From IMG/VR virus record IMGVR_UViG_3300048831_000066, positions 1-42,311 of that record: DNA of 42,311 nt; one strand, given 5' to 3'. Below, piece after piece: positions 1-7,227 of the stretch (the stretch's first letter is position 1; each line of letters begins with the position of its first letter). A program made the translations under genes and the position numbers. Under the pieces are notes generated by a model. It was not told the origin of the DNA. It saw only the letters and a program-made list of their open reading frames with translations, and ran no database searches. The DNA comes from a virus.

Positions 1-52
1 CGTGAGGAAAGCGTTTATCAATATAGATAGACCTCTCCCGCGAGACGCTAGT

Positions 53-658
53 CTACCCTTTAGCTTTCCCACCGTCAAGCTCAAAAAACCTTTTTTTGAA
101 TTCCATGTAGTCTCTTCTCGGGTTCGCATGACACGTGTCCAGTTCCATTAGTCGGACCTCGAGGCCCTGCCTCTGGCCGATGTACTTGTTCAAGAGCAAT
201 CGTCCGTAGTTTCGGAAAGGCCCCTCGGGAGCCAAGCTCGTGATTTCTCGAGCCATCTGTAAGTCGTCGGCATCATTTATAATTTGCAACTGACCTTTAT
301 GCATGGGAACGCAGTCATATCGACGCCATATCAACTTCTGCCATCGGGCTTCGTACTCGTCGAGGTCCACGCCGAGCTGCTTAAGGTAGCGCTTCACCGG
401 CCGCGTGACGTCGCCCACATAGGTCTCATGGGCATCGTGCAAGAGGGCGGCGAGACGGAGCTCGTCGGGGACCAGACGAGACACTTCCAACGAGTGACGA
501 GCGACCGAGATGTGGGTCGATAGGTGTCCGTTGAACCGTAGGATTCCCGCCAGACTCCATGCAATATCTTCTATATCAATGTCTTCTGATTTAGGATCAC
601 TTAGATCAACCCAAGCACCAGAAGACACACCTAGCCAACAGGGCTCATTTGAACTCAT
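53..658 (-). CDS. HD-domain phosphohydrolase (YfbR-like nucleotidase)
   Basis: A 201-aa protein of the HD metal-dependent phosphohydrolase superfamily. The metal ligands are visible as His55, the His74-Asp75 pair in an ALLHDAHE stretch, and Asp131 in a DADD stretch. Glu78 and Asp83 match the LLHDA-E-YxGD-xxRPxK pattern typical of YfbR-like 5'-deoxynucleotidases and phage relatives. Such enzymes dephosphorylate nucleoside monophosphates, so a role in shaping the dNTP pool beside the virus-encoded dCMP deaminase is reasonable. It is the last gene of the leftward series seen here. Its ATG overlaps the stop of the upstream membrane-protein gene in an ATGA, implying translational coupling. Family is confident; the exact substrate is not. 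Confidence 0.85.
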   Translation of the reverse strand: MSSNEPCWLGVSSGAWVDLSDPKSEDIDIEDIAWSLAGILRFNGHLSTHISVARHSLEVSRLVPDELRLAALLHDAHETYVGDVTRPVKRYLKQLGVDLDEYEARWQKLIWRRYDCVPMHKGQLQIINDADDLQMAREITSLAPEGPFRNYGRLLLNKYIGQRQGLEVRLMELDTCHANPRRDYMEFKKRFFELDGGKAKG

Positions 659-1134
659 TTAGAAATTCCCCATAGCATACCAAAGGTTATCGTTCCTGCC
701 GCAAGTATACCTATACCTCCCCACTTTAACCCATTTTTGATTTTTCGAATCCTTTCGGCACGAGCATATTCCTTCTGCTGTTCGCCTACCAAAGCCCGCA
801 ACCGGCTAACTTCTAAATTACTGGCTTCTAATTGGCTCGCTCTTATTTCGGATGTTTGACCTACAACAGTCAATTCAGCCCTAGTGGTATCTAGCAGGAC
901 ATTCAATTCGTGATTTACATAGTGAAAATGCTTAGCTACCTCTATCCAGATAACAATTTTTCTGAATTCCTCGGTAGGATAGCACTCACGCAACCCCGAG
1001 GGTGTTTTTATCGTGTACCCATCGGGTACTTCAGGCAGCTCGTCGGCCCTCAGGGACCACGTCAAGGCTATCAAAGCCCAGAAAATTAGCCCGACGAGGA
1101 GGTCTTTCAGAAAATTAGTCAGCGCTCTTTCCAT
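655..1134 (-). CDS. Two-helix membrane protein with central coiled coil
   Basis: A 159-aa protein not recognised as a known family. An N-terminal hydrophobic segment (about residues 10-28) is followed by a soluble region with Cys, a long heptad-like helix rich in Glu, Leu, Ala and Arg, and a second hydrophobic segment at the extreme C-terminus. I chose the ATG at 1134 because the longer frame (to 1209) would add residues read from the middle of the upstream gene. Its start overlaps the end of the upstream membrane gene by 20 bases, and the two look like a co-expressed pair. A spanin-like lysis role or a virion membrane role are both possible; nothing in the sequence decides. Confidence 0.6.
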   Translation of the reverse strand: MERALTNFLKDLLVGLIFWALIALTWSLRADELPEVPDGYTIKTPSGLRECYPTEEFRKIVIWIEVAKHFHYVNHELNVLLDTTRAELTVVGQTSEIRASQLEASNLEVSRLRALVGEQQKEYARAERIRKIKNGLKWGGIGILAAGTITFGMLWGISK

Positions 1135-1498
1135 ATAAACGATCTTTGAGTTCCTCGTGGGTAGCGTTAGCCACTGATTTCCGGGTCTGTTCGAAGTCGG
1201 CTCGGGCATCTTGAATCACCTTCTCGACAATAGCGGCCTTGTCCTTCAAGGCTTTTTGCTGTCCTTTCAATTGGGCGATGGATTTGTCGCAGGATTTATT
1301 TAGGCTGTCAAGTGGGGCGTTCTTCGCTCGCTCGATGTAGTTCTCGGTCAACCTGCTTGAATTCAACATCCACCACAACCCTGCCACGGTGAGAAGAGCA
1401 ATCCATGGAAGGATCAATAGGAGTATCACCCACCATTTTTTGTTACGGAATAGACTTGTGGGGTCATACAATATTTGGTCCCATACATTTTTTATCAT
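1115..1498 (-). CDS. Single-pass membrane protein with coiled coil
   Basis: A 127-aa protein with a strong hydrophobic helix at about residues 22-45 (KWWVILLLILPWIALL type) and then a charged, Lys/Glu/Asp-rich helical domain likely to form a coiled coil. The arrangement (short cytoplasmic start, one membrane span, periplasmic helix) is that of inner-membrane spanins, but this is only architecture. A GGAG Shine-Dalgarno lies 8 bases before the ATG. It overlaps the next membrane-protein gene by 20 bases, which supports a functional pair. Confidence 0.6.
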   Translation of the reverse strand: MIKNVWDQILYDPTSLFRNKKWWVILLLILPWIALLTVAGLWWMLNSSRLTENYIERAKNAPLDSLNKSCDKSIAQLKGQQKALKDKAAIVEKVIQDARADFEQTRKSVANATHEELKDRLYGKSAD

Positions 1499-1509
1499 TC
1501 TGGGAACTC

Positions 1510-1800
1510 CTATGCCTGGTGCCGCGTGTTTGCTGAATCTAAAACGACTGTGACCGGACTATCGTCTACAAGTTCACCTATTATATGCTCACGACACATT
1601 ACCCAAGAGCGCCTATCGTTAGAACTCTCCGCTCGAGAAGCAATATCGAACAGAGCGCACCACGTTCCACACTGCGCAGACCCGTCACCATAAGGACAAC
1701 CAAGCTTCCGACCATCCTCGGCTACCAGGATCTTGGTGGTCTTGGTGTTCTTCCGAATTAGGCTAACCCTCTTCACGTTTTCACCGCATGGATTCCGCAC
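1510..1800 (-). CDS. Small Cys-containing protein, unknown
   Basis: A 96-aa protein of unknown function containing four Cys (two in a GCPYGDGSAQCGTWC stretch) that could bind a metal or form disulfides. It reads from a GTG at 1800 and overlaps the end of the CysH-like gene by 28 bases, so the true start may be further in. It is the last gene after the ATP-grasp/PLP/CysH cassette and may belong to it. I do not recognise the family. Confidence 0.45.
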   Translation of the reverse strand: MRNPCGENVKRVSLIRKNTKTTKILVAEDGRKLGCPYGDGSAQCGTWCALFDIASRAESSNDRRSWVMCREHIIGELVDDSPVTVVLDSANTRHQA

Positions 1801-2396
1801 TCTAGCCTCTCACCGGCCCAGCGGCCAGAGCGCTCATCGTCCGAGGTCGGCAGGCTCGTGCAAGGCTGGCACCCAATCGACCGGTATCCCTGGCTGTGCA
1901 GCGGTTGCACTGGTACGTCGTTATCTCGAATGTATTTCCAGCATTGCTCGCTTGTCCAGTTTAGCATCGGAGCCAAACGGATCTTGCCAAACTGGTCAGG
2001 CTCGATTTCCCTTGTGTCCTTTCTCGTCGAGGCCTGGTCCCACCGAAGAGCGGAAACCCATGCCTGATAAGGCTGTAGCGCGCACCACAGTGGAAGAACC
2101 TTGTGCTCGGTGCAGCACTCTTGCGTCGGCGGGAGGTGCGTGCTCTGCGGGGGAGGTCCGACCCAGTGCAGGTCCAGATCCCATTCCCGGCCCATGAGGT
2201 TGGCGAAGTCCACGGTTTCACTGAACAGCTTGCCAGTGTCGATGGAAATGACCGGGACGTGCTCCCAGACCTTGCGGGCATGATCAAGCAGAACCATCCC
2301 TGAGTAGCCCCACGCTGTGGTGAAGATGACCTTGTCGTTGTACATGTCACGGTAGAAACTCAAAGTCTCGCGCAACCTATCAGACTTCTCTGTCAC
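1773..2396 (-). CDS. cysH: Phosphoadenylyl/adenylyl-sulfate reductase (CysH-like, 4Fe-4S type)
   Basis: A 207-aa adenosine-phosphosulfate reductase-family protein of the PP-loop/HUP fold. It has the nucleotide-binding start (TTAWGYSGMVLLD), the IDTGKLFSET strand, a Cys94-Cys95 pair, a Cys176-x-x-Cys179 pair, and the C-terminal catalytic Cys200 in ECGIH. The CC plus CxxC set is the ligand pattern of the 4Fe-4S cluster in APS-type reductases, which reduce activated sulfate to sulfite. The start is taken as the GTG in a GTGA overlap with the PLP gene; a TTG one codon upstream is an alternative. The glycine-rich loop is unusual (Gly-Tyr-Ser-Gly in place of the usual Gly-Ala-Gln-Ser type), so the substrate may differ. 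CysH-like genes are known as viral auxiliary metabolic genes. Confidence 0.85.
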   Translation of the reverse strand: MTEKSDRLRETLSFYRDMYNDKVIFTTAWGYSGMVLLDHARKVWEHVPVISIDTGKLFSETVDFANLMGREWDLDLHWVGPPPQSTHLPPTQECCTEHKVLPLWCALQPYQAWVSALRWDQASTRKDTREIEPDQFGKIRLAPMLNWTSEQCWKYIRDNDVPVQPLHSQGYRSIGCQPCTSLPTSDDERSGRWAGERLECGIHAVKT

Positions 2397-3154
2397 CAAG
2401 GTACTGGTCCTTTCAGCGCTCCGGTGAGGTTGATCACGGGAGGTCTCTCGGTCTCACCATATTTCTTAGTCCATCTCCACCATCCTGCAAGGCCTACCGC
2501 GGCCTCGAGGCCGGGAGCAGGCAAGCAGTTCACTAAGCTCTGTAGGTGCTCCAAGGCGCGGTAAATCTCCGATGCCGAGACCTCGATAGCCTCGGGGAGC
2601 TCGGGCGCGTCGGCCAGAGCAGGCGCCCAACGAGGGATGAGATCGGGCTCGGGGCGCACGGGAATGACCACGGTACTTCGAGCTGGCCAAACGGCTTTGA
2701 CCGCCGCGCAACCATATCCGCCGCCTGTGGCCTGGAAGTAATGATCTGGCGGGCTATCACGGTACATTTCATGGACTTGCTGTAATATCTCTCGAGCCAT
2801 AATCTGATGAGCAATCATCTTCAATTGGTTGTTGCTTCCAGCGAATAAGATAGTCCTTCCCTTATCAGACATCTCATACTCGTCCATAACCTGCTTTATG
2901 ACACGAATCCGGGGAGTCTTATCGTCCCATGTGTAAACTACAACATCTAAATCTTTGCATATACTAGTTATAGCCTCACCAGTGTTACCACTGGTTGCTA
3001 CAATAATCGTTTTCACACCCTGCAAAGCCGCAAAATGTTTCACAACCACAGCTTCGCGGTATTTAAAAGACCCCGTTGGGAGCATATAATCACATTTCAG
3101 ATAAACCATTCGGCCGCAACCGTCATCTGATAGGATGAGGGGACTTCTTATCAT
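2393..3154 (-). CDS. PLP-dependent enzyme, fold type II (threonine/cysteine synthase-like)
   Basis: A 253-aa tryptophan-synthase-beta-fold enzyme. The PLP-binding lysine is Lys31 in PTGSFKYRE, followed by the Asn loop SGNTGEA (residues 55-61), the glycine-rich phosphate loop TGGGYG (143-148) and a C-terminal INLTGALKG that would contact the pyridine nitrogen. The lysine context resembles threonine synthase and diaminopropionate-type enzymes more than CysK. It is shorter than the 300-400 aa usual for the family. I chose the ATG at 3154 because it forms an ATGA overlap with the upstream ATP-grasp stop and has GGAAG before it; an ATG nine bases upstream is possible. It sits between ATP-grasp ligases and CysH, so it may supply an amino-acid-like building block. 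Exact reaction unknown. Confidence 0.8.
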   Translation of the reverse strand: MIRSPLILSDDGCGRMVYLKCDYMLPTGSFKYREAVVVKHFAALQGVKTIIVATSGNTGEAITSICKDLDVVVYTWDDKTPRIRVIKQVMDEYEMSDKGRTILFAGSNNQLKMIAHQIMAREILQQVHEMYRDSPPDHYFQATGGGYGCAAVKAVWPARSTVVIPVRPEPDLIPRWAPALADAPELPEAIEVSASEIYRALEHLQSLVNCLPAPGLEAAVGLAGWWRWTKKYGETERPPVINLTGALKGPVPW

Positions 3155-3963
3155 TTCTTCCATACAACACCTTTGAATTGCGTGCCGGGGTTATGATTGA
3201 TTTCTATAATCACAAATTTATTATTTTTATCAAATGTTCCATCGACGGACCAATTTTGATTTCTATAACGTTTAACCTTTGGGACTATCTCTTTGTTTAT
3301 CTGCTCGACTACTTCAGGAATGCCCCCAAGCTTCTCCCCAAAAGGAGCGGTCTCAAGAGATTTTTCTTTGACTACTTTAGCCGTATGAGAATCAATTGAT
3401 TTCAAATCAATATCTTCTTTACTTCGAATAACACCCTCTAAGTCGACCCATATGTATTTTCTGTCCTTCCAGCCAGAGTTAGAGATTCCTGAATGTTCAA
3501 AATACAGTGGCGTTAGGCCTATAAAGCTCACTCGGTCGTGCCCAATAAGTCGGATAACCGGGGGGCATCTAATATCATCGGTGAACTTGTGTAGCCGTTC
3601 ATGTGGGTAAATCCATTCCTCGGCAAACCACGAACGTACAGCCATTAATTTTTTTGGAGTGTTTAGCTTTATCTTTCTTATCCTATTTAGTTTGACCCTT
3701 AGCTTGTTAGGTGCAATTAAATCTTTATCTGGAAACATTATGAAACCTTCAGAAGTCTTCTCTAGCAGAGCTATGCCGCTGCTTTGACGACCACTCTGAG
3801 GTTTCCACACGTATTCTCCCATAGGGGCGTTCACTAGAGCCCCTACCGTAGCATAAAACCGCCCAGGATTAATCAAGTTGTTAGGATAAGAAAAAGAGGT
3901 ATTCTCGCTAAGCCAAAGCTTAGTGAAAATCTTGTTCCAAAACATTTTGGCATTTATTAACAT
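3151..3963 (-). CDS. ATP-grasp ligase-like protein, copy 1
   Basis: A 270-aa ATP-grasp superfamily protein, clearly paralogous to the next two genes. Shared landmarks are an N-terminal KIFTKxWLSENTSF stretch, the ATP-binding lysine in YVWKP followed by a glycine/Arg loop, a WFAEEWIYPHER segment expected to contact adenine, a conserved PPVIR strand, an LDxxGV strand, and the C-terminal WSVDGxFDKNN...VIIEIN metal-binding motif. Enzymes of this fold join a carboxylate (activated as acyl-phosphate) to an amine or thiol. It is AT-rich compared with its surroundings, begins directly after the stop of copy 2 and overlaps the PLP gene. Substrate unknown. Confidence 0.75.
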   Translation of the reverse strand: MLINAKMFWNKIFTKLWLSENTSFSYPNNLINPGRFYATVGALVNAPMGEYVWKPQSGRQSSGIALLEKTSEGFIMFPDKDLIAPNKLRVKLNRIRKIKLNTPKKLMAVRSWFAEEWIYPHERLHKFTDDIRCPPVIRLIGHDRVSFIGLTPLYFEHSGISNSGWKDRKYIWVDLEGVIRSKEDIDLKSIDSHTAKVVKEKSLETAPFGEKLGGIPEVVEQINKEIVPKVKRYRNQNWSVDGTFDKNNKFVIIEINHNPGTQFKGVVWKK

Positions 3964-4791
3964 CTATTTCTTCTTCCAAGTGACTCCTAAAAATGGGGTT
4001 CCTATTGCAGAGTTAATTTCGATAATAACAAACCGATTATTCTTATCAAAGACTCCATCAACAGACCAGCACTTGTTATGAACTAGCTTCAATTTCGGAC
4101 TAATTTCACTATTCACTTGATCGATGATTTCCTTAACGCCCTCAATTTTTTGGCCACACAAGTCCGTGTCAATACGCCTATCCACAACAGACTTTAGTGT
4201 TTTCTTGTCAGCACTAGACAGGTCCATTTCATCGGTGTGTCTTACGACACCATTAAAATCTAACCATAGATACTTCCGATGGTCCCAACCAAAGGAAGAT
4301 ATGCCGACCTCGTTAAAGTATACTGGCGAAATCACAACAAAATGAACTTTACTGCGGCCGCAAATACGAATAACTGGCGGACAGCGCATGTCATCCGTAA
4401 ACGGTTTCAAGCGTTCGTGTGGCTTAATCCATTCCTCGGCAAACCACCTTCTATGACCTCGAATCTCTTTGGCCTCGGAAATAGTTAACCGCTTTATCCT
4501 AATTAACTCTTCAATAGTGGCTTGCAAAGATAATACATCACTAGATGGAAATATCTTGTATCCGTCGGCAGTTTTATCCAGTAGAGCTACTCCCCAACCC
4601 TTGCGGCCAAAGCATGGCTTCCACACATATTCCCCAACGGGTAACTCCTCTAATTTATTGATAGAAACGTCGAAATAATCGAGCTCTATGCAGTTCTTAG
4701 GATAAGCAAATGTAGTATTTTCGCTAAGCCATTGCTTAGTATAAATCTTGTTTGCAAACCTTTTAGGTATTATCCTATGATTAATAATCAT
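3964..4791 (-). CDS. ATP-grasp ligase-like protein, copy 2
   Basis: A 275-aa ATP-grasp paralogue. It shows KIYTKQWLSENTTFAYPKN near the N-terminus, YVWKPCFGRKGWGVALL (ATP lysine and glycine loop), RRWFAEEWIKPHER, CPPVIRICG, YLWLDFNGV and WSVDGVFDKNN...IIEIN. I use the ATG at 4791 rather than 4815: it forms an ATGA overlap with the stop of copy 3, is preceded by GGGAAGG, and gives an N-terminus (MIIN) matching MLIN and MRIN in the sister copies. Low GC like its neighbours, consistent with local duplication after acquisition. Confidence 0.78.
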   Translation of the reverse strand: MIINHRIIPKRFANKIYTKQWLSENTTFAYPKNCIELDYFDVSINKLEELPVGEYVWKPCFGRKGWGVALLDKTADGYKIFPSSDVLSLQATIEELIRIKRLTISEAKEIRGHRRWFAEEWIKPHERLKPFTDDMRCPPVIRICGRSKVHFVVISPVYFNEVGISSFGWDHRKYLWLDFNGVVRHTDEMDLSSADKKTLKSVVDRRIDTDLCGQKIEGVKEIIDQVNSEISPKLKLVHNKCWSVDGVFDKNNRFVIIEINSAIGTPFLGVTWKKK

Positions 4792-5630
4792 GGCCTTCCC
4801 GACTTCCCTTTCCATGTAACACCCAAAAATCCTGGTGCGGCCATTTTATTAATCTCGACGACAATGAATCTGTCATCTTTATCAAAGATTCCATCAACAG
4901 ACCAGCTTCGGAACTTGTTAAATTTCAGCTTAGGGCTAATTTCTCGATTTATTTGGTTTATCAGTTCTCTAACACCTTCTATTTTTTCACCGTAAAAAGG
5001 TGTTTCTACACTTCTATCTGGTACAATTCGCTTAGTTAAAGCATTAGATTTTTTTATATTTAGCGCCTCTTCCGGTATAATCACGCCATCGAAATCGAGC
5101 CATATATACTTGCGTTGTTTCCAACCCGTCGGCGCTATACCTGACAAATTGAGATACACTGGCGACAACGTCACAAAATGGACTCTATTCTGACCACAAA
5201 CGCGAATAAGTGGGGGCAACCTTTTGTCATCGGTGAATTTATGGAAGCGTTCATGTGGATAAATCCACTCTTCTGCAAACCATTTTTTAAATCTTCCGGC
5301 TTCACGGACCTCTGAAATAGATAATCTTTTTATCCTAGTCAGTTCACAAACTAATTCTTCCGAAGACATAATTTTGTCGGACGGGTATACTTTAAAACCT
5401 TCTACGTTTTTTTCTACTAGGGCTACACCCCAGCTTTTTCTACCATAGCAAGGCTTCCAAACATAGTTACCACAAGGTATATCAAGAAACCGGCTAGAAG
5501 CTTTACCGAAATCATCTAAATCTATAACATTCTTAGGATAGGCAAAGGTTGTATTAGCCTGCAACCATTCCTTGGTAAAAATCTTATCGTCGAATCTTGC
5601 AGTGTTGAGACCATCCTTATTTATTCGCAT
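4788..5630 (-). CDS. ATP-grasp ligase-like protein, copy 3
   Basis: A 280-aa ATP-grasp paralogue with all expected elements: Lys59 in YVWKP, the loop GRKSWGVALV (63-72), Glu120/Glu121 in WFAEEW, and Asp246, Glu259 and Asn261 in the C-terminal SVDGIFDKDD...VVEIN Mg/ATP site. The start has a GAGG Shine-Dalgarno six bases upstream and overlaps the fourth ATP-grasp gene by 10 bases. High similarity to copies 1 and 2 in motif order and length indicates tandem duplication. The retained catalytic residues suggest all three are active rather than decaying. Confidence 0.78.
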   Translation of the reverse strand: MRINKDGLNTARFDDKIFTKEWLQANTTFAYPKNVIDLDDFGKASSRFLDIPCGNYVWKPCYGRKSWGVALVEKNVEGFKVYPSDKIMSSEELVCELTRIKRLSISEVREAGRFKKWFAEEWIYPHERFHKFTDDKRLPPLIRVCGQNRVHFVTLSPVYLNLSGIAPTGWKQRKYIWLDFDGVIIPEEALNIKKSNALTKRIVPDRSVETPFYGEKIEGVRELINQINREISPKLKFNKFRSWSVDGIFDKDDRFIVVEINKMAAPGFLGVTWKGKSGRP

Positions 5631-6529
5631 GGTCGCCTCAACCCGTCGTAAGTGTTTAGATGCTTCACGTTTGGAGCATGCTCAATCTCAATGCAAACGA
5701 AGTCGACCGAACCATCCTTGTTCTGCCGATAGACCCCATCGAACGCAAACAATGCGTGAGGGCTCATTGCCAAGCATATCTCATTTTTTATTGAGTCTAG
5801 GATCTTGTCGAAGAACGGCAAGACCATCCCCGTAACGTCCTTCACCGTCCCGTAGTTCTCGATGGACCAAGGCAGGTCGTTCGGCACGTCTGGGCGGGTC
5901 TGTAGGAGCTCTCCCGCGTAGTTGAAACAGATGCGCCGAGCCCCACCCTGCAAGGTTCCCCGGCCTCGAGAGGCTTTCGTCGGTATGTGGATTTCACCGA
6001 AGTGGAAATCTCCTCGGCTCATGATGATTCTCACGAGCGGATTGAATGGGGCGTCATACTCAAGGGTTTTCAGTTCTTCGGGTGCAGGCGAGATGTACTC
6101 TTCCACAATCCACTTAAGAGCTGTCGGAGCTTTGGGGATGTCTGAAACAATATCAAGGAACAACTCGTTGGAATCAAGTAGGCGTAAATTAGCATCCCTG
6201 AATCCAATATCATTTGGTTCCTTCCAGACCATACGAACTCCCCTAGAACGGGACAAGTTAACAGGCTTCACTATCACCCAACGTTCTGTAGGACAGCTCG
6301 TACCTGTCAACCATGCACGCAACTCGGCCCAAGTAGCCGAGCAAACTAGCGTAGGAGGAATATTAAACGACGTATTGGCTAACAGCCAGTTCTTAGTCCA
6401 AACCTTATTCCATGTAGACTTTAATATTTTCCTGTATGGTGCAGGTTCATTCTTTCTTCGCTCTGCACGCAACCGTTTAGGATTTATAACATGAGGCCTT
6501 TTCTGAGTCGTTACTACAACCTTACCCAT
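5621..6529 (-). CDS. ATP-grasp ligase-like protein, divergent copy 4
   Basis: A 302-aa distant paralogue of the following three genes and the first of the cassette to be translated. It keeps KVWTKNWLLANTSF at the N-terminus, WVIVKP (ATP lysine), a WIVEEYISP segment, NPLVRI, and FAFDGVY...VCIEIE. Asn of the usual EIN triad is replaced by Glu-His (EIEHAPN), so the metal site may differ. I place the start at the ATG at 6529: it has GAGG nearby, overlaps the zinc-protein stop by 8 bases and gives a family-like length; the open frame continues upstream to 6703 but only through the neighbour's coding sequence. Less AT-rich than copies 1-3. Confidence 0.7.
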   Translation of the reverse strand: MGKVVVTTQKRPHVINPKRLRAERRKNEPAPYRKILKSTWNKVWTKNWLLANTSFNIPPTLVCSATWAELRAWLTGTSCPTERWVIVKPVNLSRSRGVRMVWKEPNDIGFRDANLRLLDSNELFLDIVSDIPKAPTALKWIVEEYISPAPEELKTLEYDAPFNPLVRIIMSRGDFHFGEIHIPTKASRGRGTLQGGARRICFNYAGELLQTRPDVPNDLPWSIENYGTVKDVTGMVLPFFDKILDSIKNEICLAMSPHALFAFDGVYRQNKDGSVDFVCIEIEHAPNVKHLNTYDGLRRPCE

Positions 6530-6911
6530 CTTTTTGCCTCTTTCGTGGTGTTTTAGAACGTACAATATGCCGAGGTGCTTTTTTACCTTCGGGGTCCGCT
6601 TTGGCTTGCCGAGCTTTCTTTGCTCTTGCCGCTCGCTCGAAAGGTCCAGTTCCATGTTCAGACATGAACTTGCCAGGGGAACTGGATAAGATTTGATTAT
6701 CACGCAACTCTGCTAACCCACAAAGGTCGCAAGAACTTCCAAGCAGGCGGTTTCCGCACTTCTCGCAGGCCTTGGTACCCATCCAACACACAAAACACAG
6801 ATCACCCACGTGAGTGTCTCTTATGGGCATCTTTGAGCGTTGACATTTCCTACACGCCCTTATTGTAAGGGGATAATGTCCCCAACTCTTACTTGTAAAG
6901 GTTGTGGTCAC
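6522..6911 (-). CDS. Small protein with four CxxC zinc knuckles
   Basis: A 129-aa protein whose first half carries four regularly spaced CxxC pairs (Cys20/23, 39/42, 49/52, 61/64), enough for two zinc sites of rubredoxin/zinc-ribbon type. The second half is a basic Lys/Arg/Ala-rich tail that could bind nucleic acid. It starts at a GTG that overlaps the ribbon-helix-helix gene by 23 bases and precedes the ATP-grasp cassette. Function unknown; a transcription or nucleic-acid cofactor is the simplest guess. Confidence 0.6.
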   Translation of the reverse strand: MTTTFTSKSWGHYPLTIRACRKCQRSKMPIRDTHVGDLCFVCWMGTKACEKCGNRLLGSSCDLCGLAELRDNQILSSSPGKFMSEHGTGPFERAARAKKARQAKADPEGKKAPRHIVRSKTPRKRQKDG

Positions 6912-7167
6912 GATACTCTTTCAGCGCTACAAAGACGGTGTCAGCGACCTCCCGCATTACCACGCCCTTGGCGCTGTGCCAAAGCTGCGCGGTAATCTGC
7001 TCTTGTGAGCTGCCCAAGGCGCTCGAGATGAGGATTCTAAGTGCCGCCGATATATTAAGCGAGCCCCCCTCGTTTACGAGCCCATTCTTCTCAGCAAAGA
7101 CCTCGATTCGTTGGATTGTCTCGTTGTCCAGTCTAACTGCAAGTGCGCGTGTTTGCTCTTTATTCAT
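6889..7167 (-). CDS. Ribbon-helix-helix (CopG-like) DNA-binding protein
   Basis: A 92-aa protein with an N-terminal ribbon-helix-helix pattern: a beta strand RALAVRLD, helix NETIQRIEVFAEKN and second helix ISAALRILISSAL, followed by a helical extension. Such proteins bind DNA as dimers and often repress nearby promoters. I chose the ATG at 7167 (GGGGA upstream); an ATG at 7179 would add four residues but has no ribosome site. It lies directly after the DNA polymerase gene (60 bases apart) and overlaps the zinc-protein gene. Confidence 0.6.
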   Translation of the reverse strand: MNKEQTRALAVRLDNETIQRIEVFAEKNGLVNEGGSLNISAALRILISSALGSSQEQITAQLWHSAKGVVMREVADTVFVALKEYRDHNLYK

Positions 7168-7227
7168 GCAAATCCCCATATCACAATGTTGGAATGTTTA
7201 CAAGGCCAGAAAATGGTAAACCGCTTT

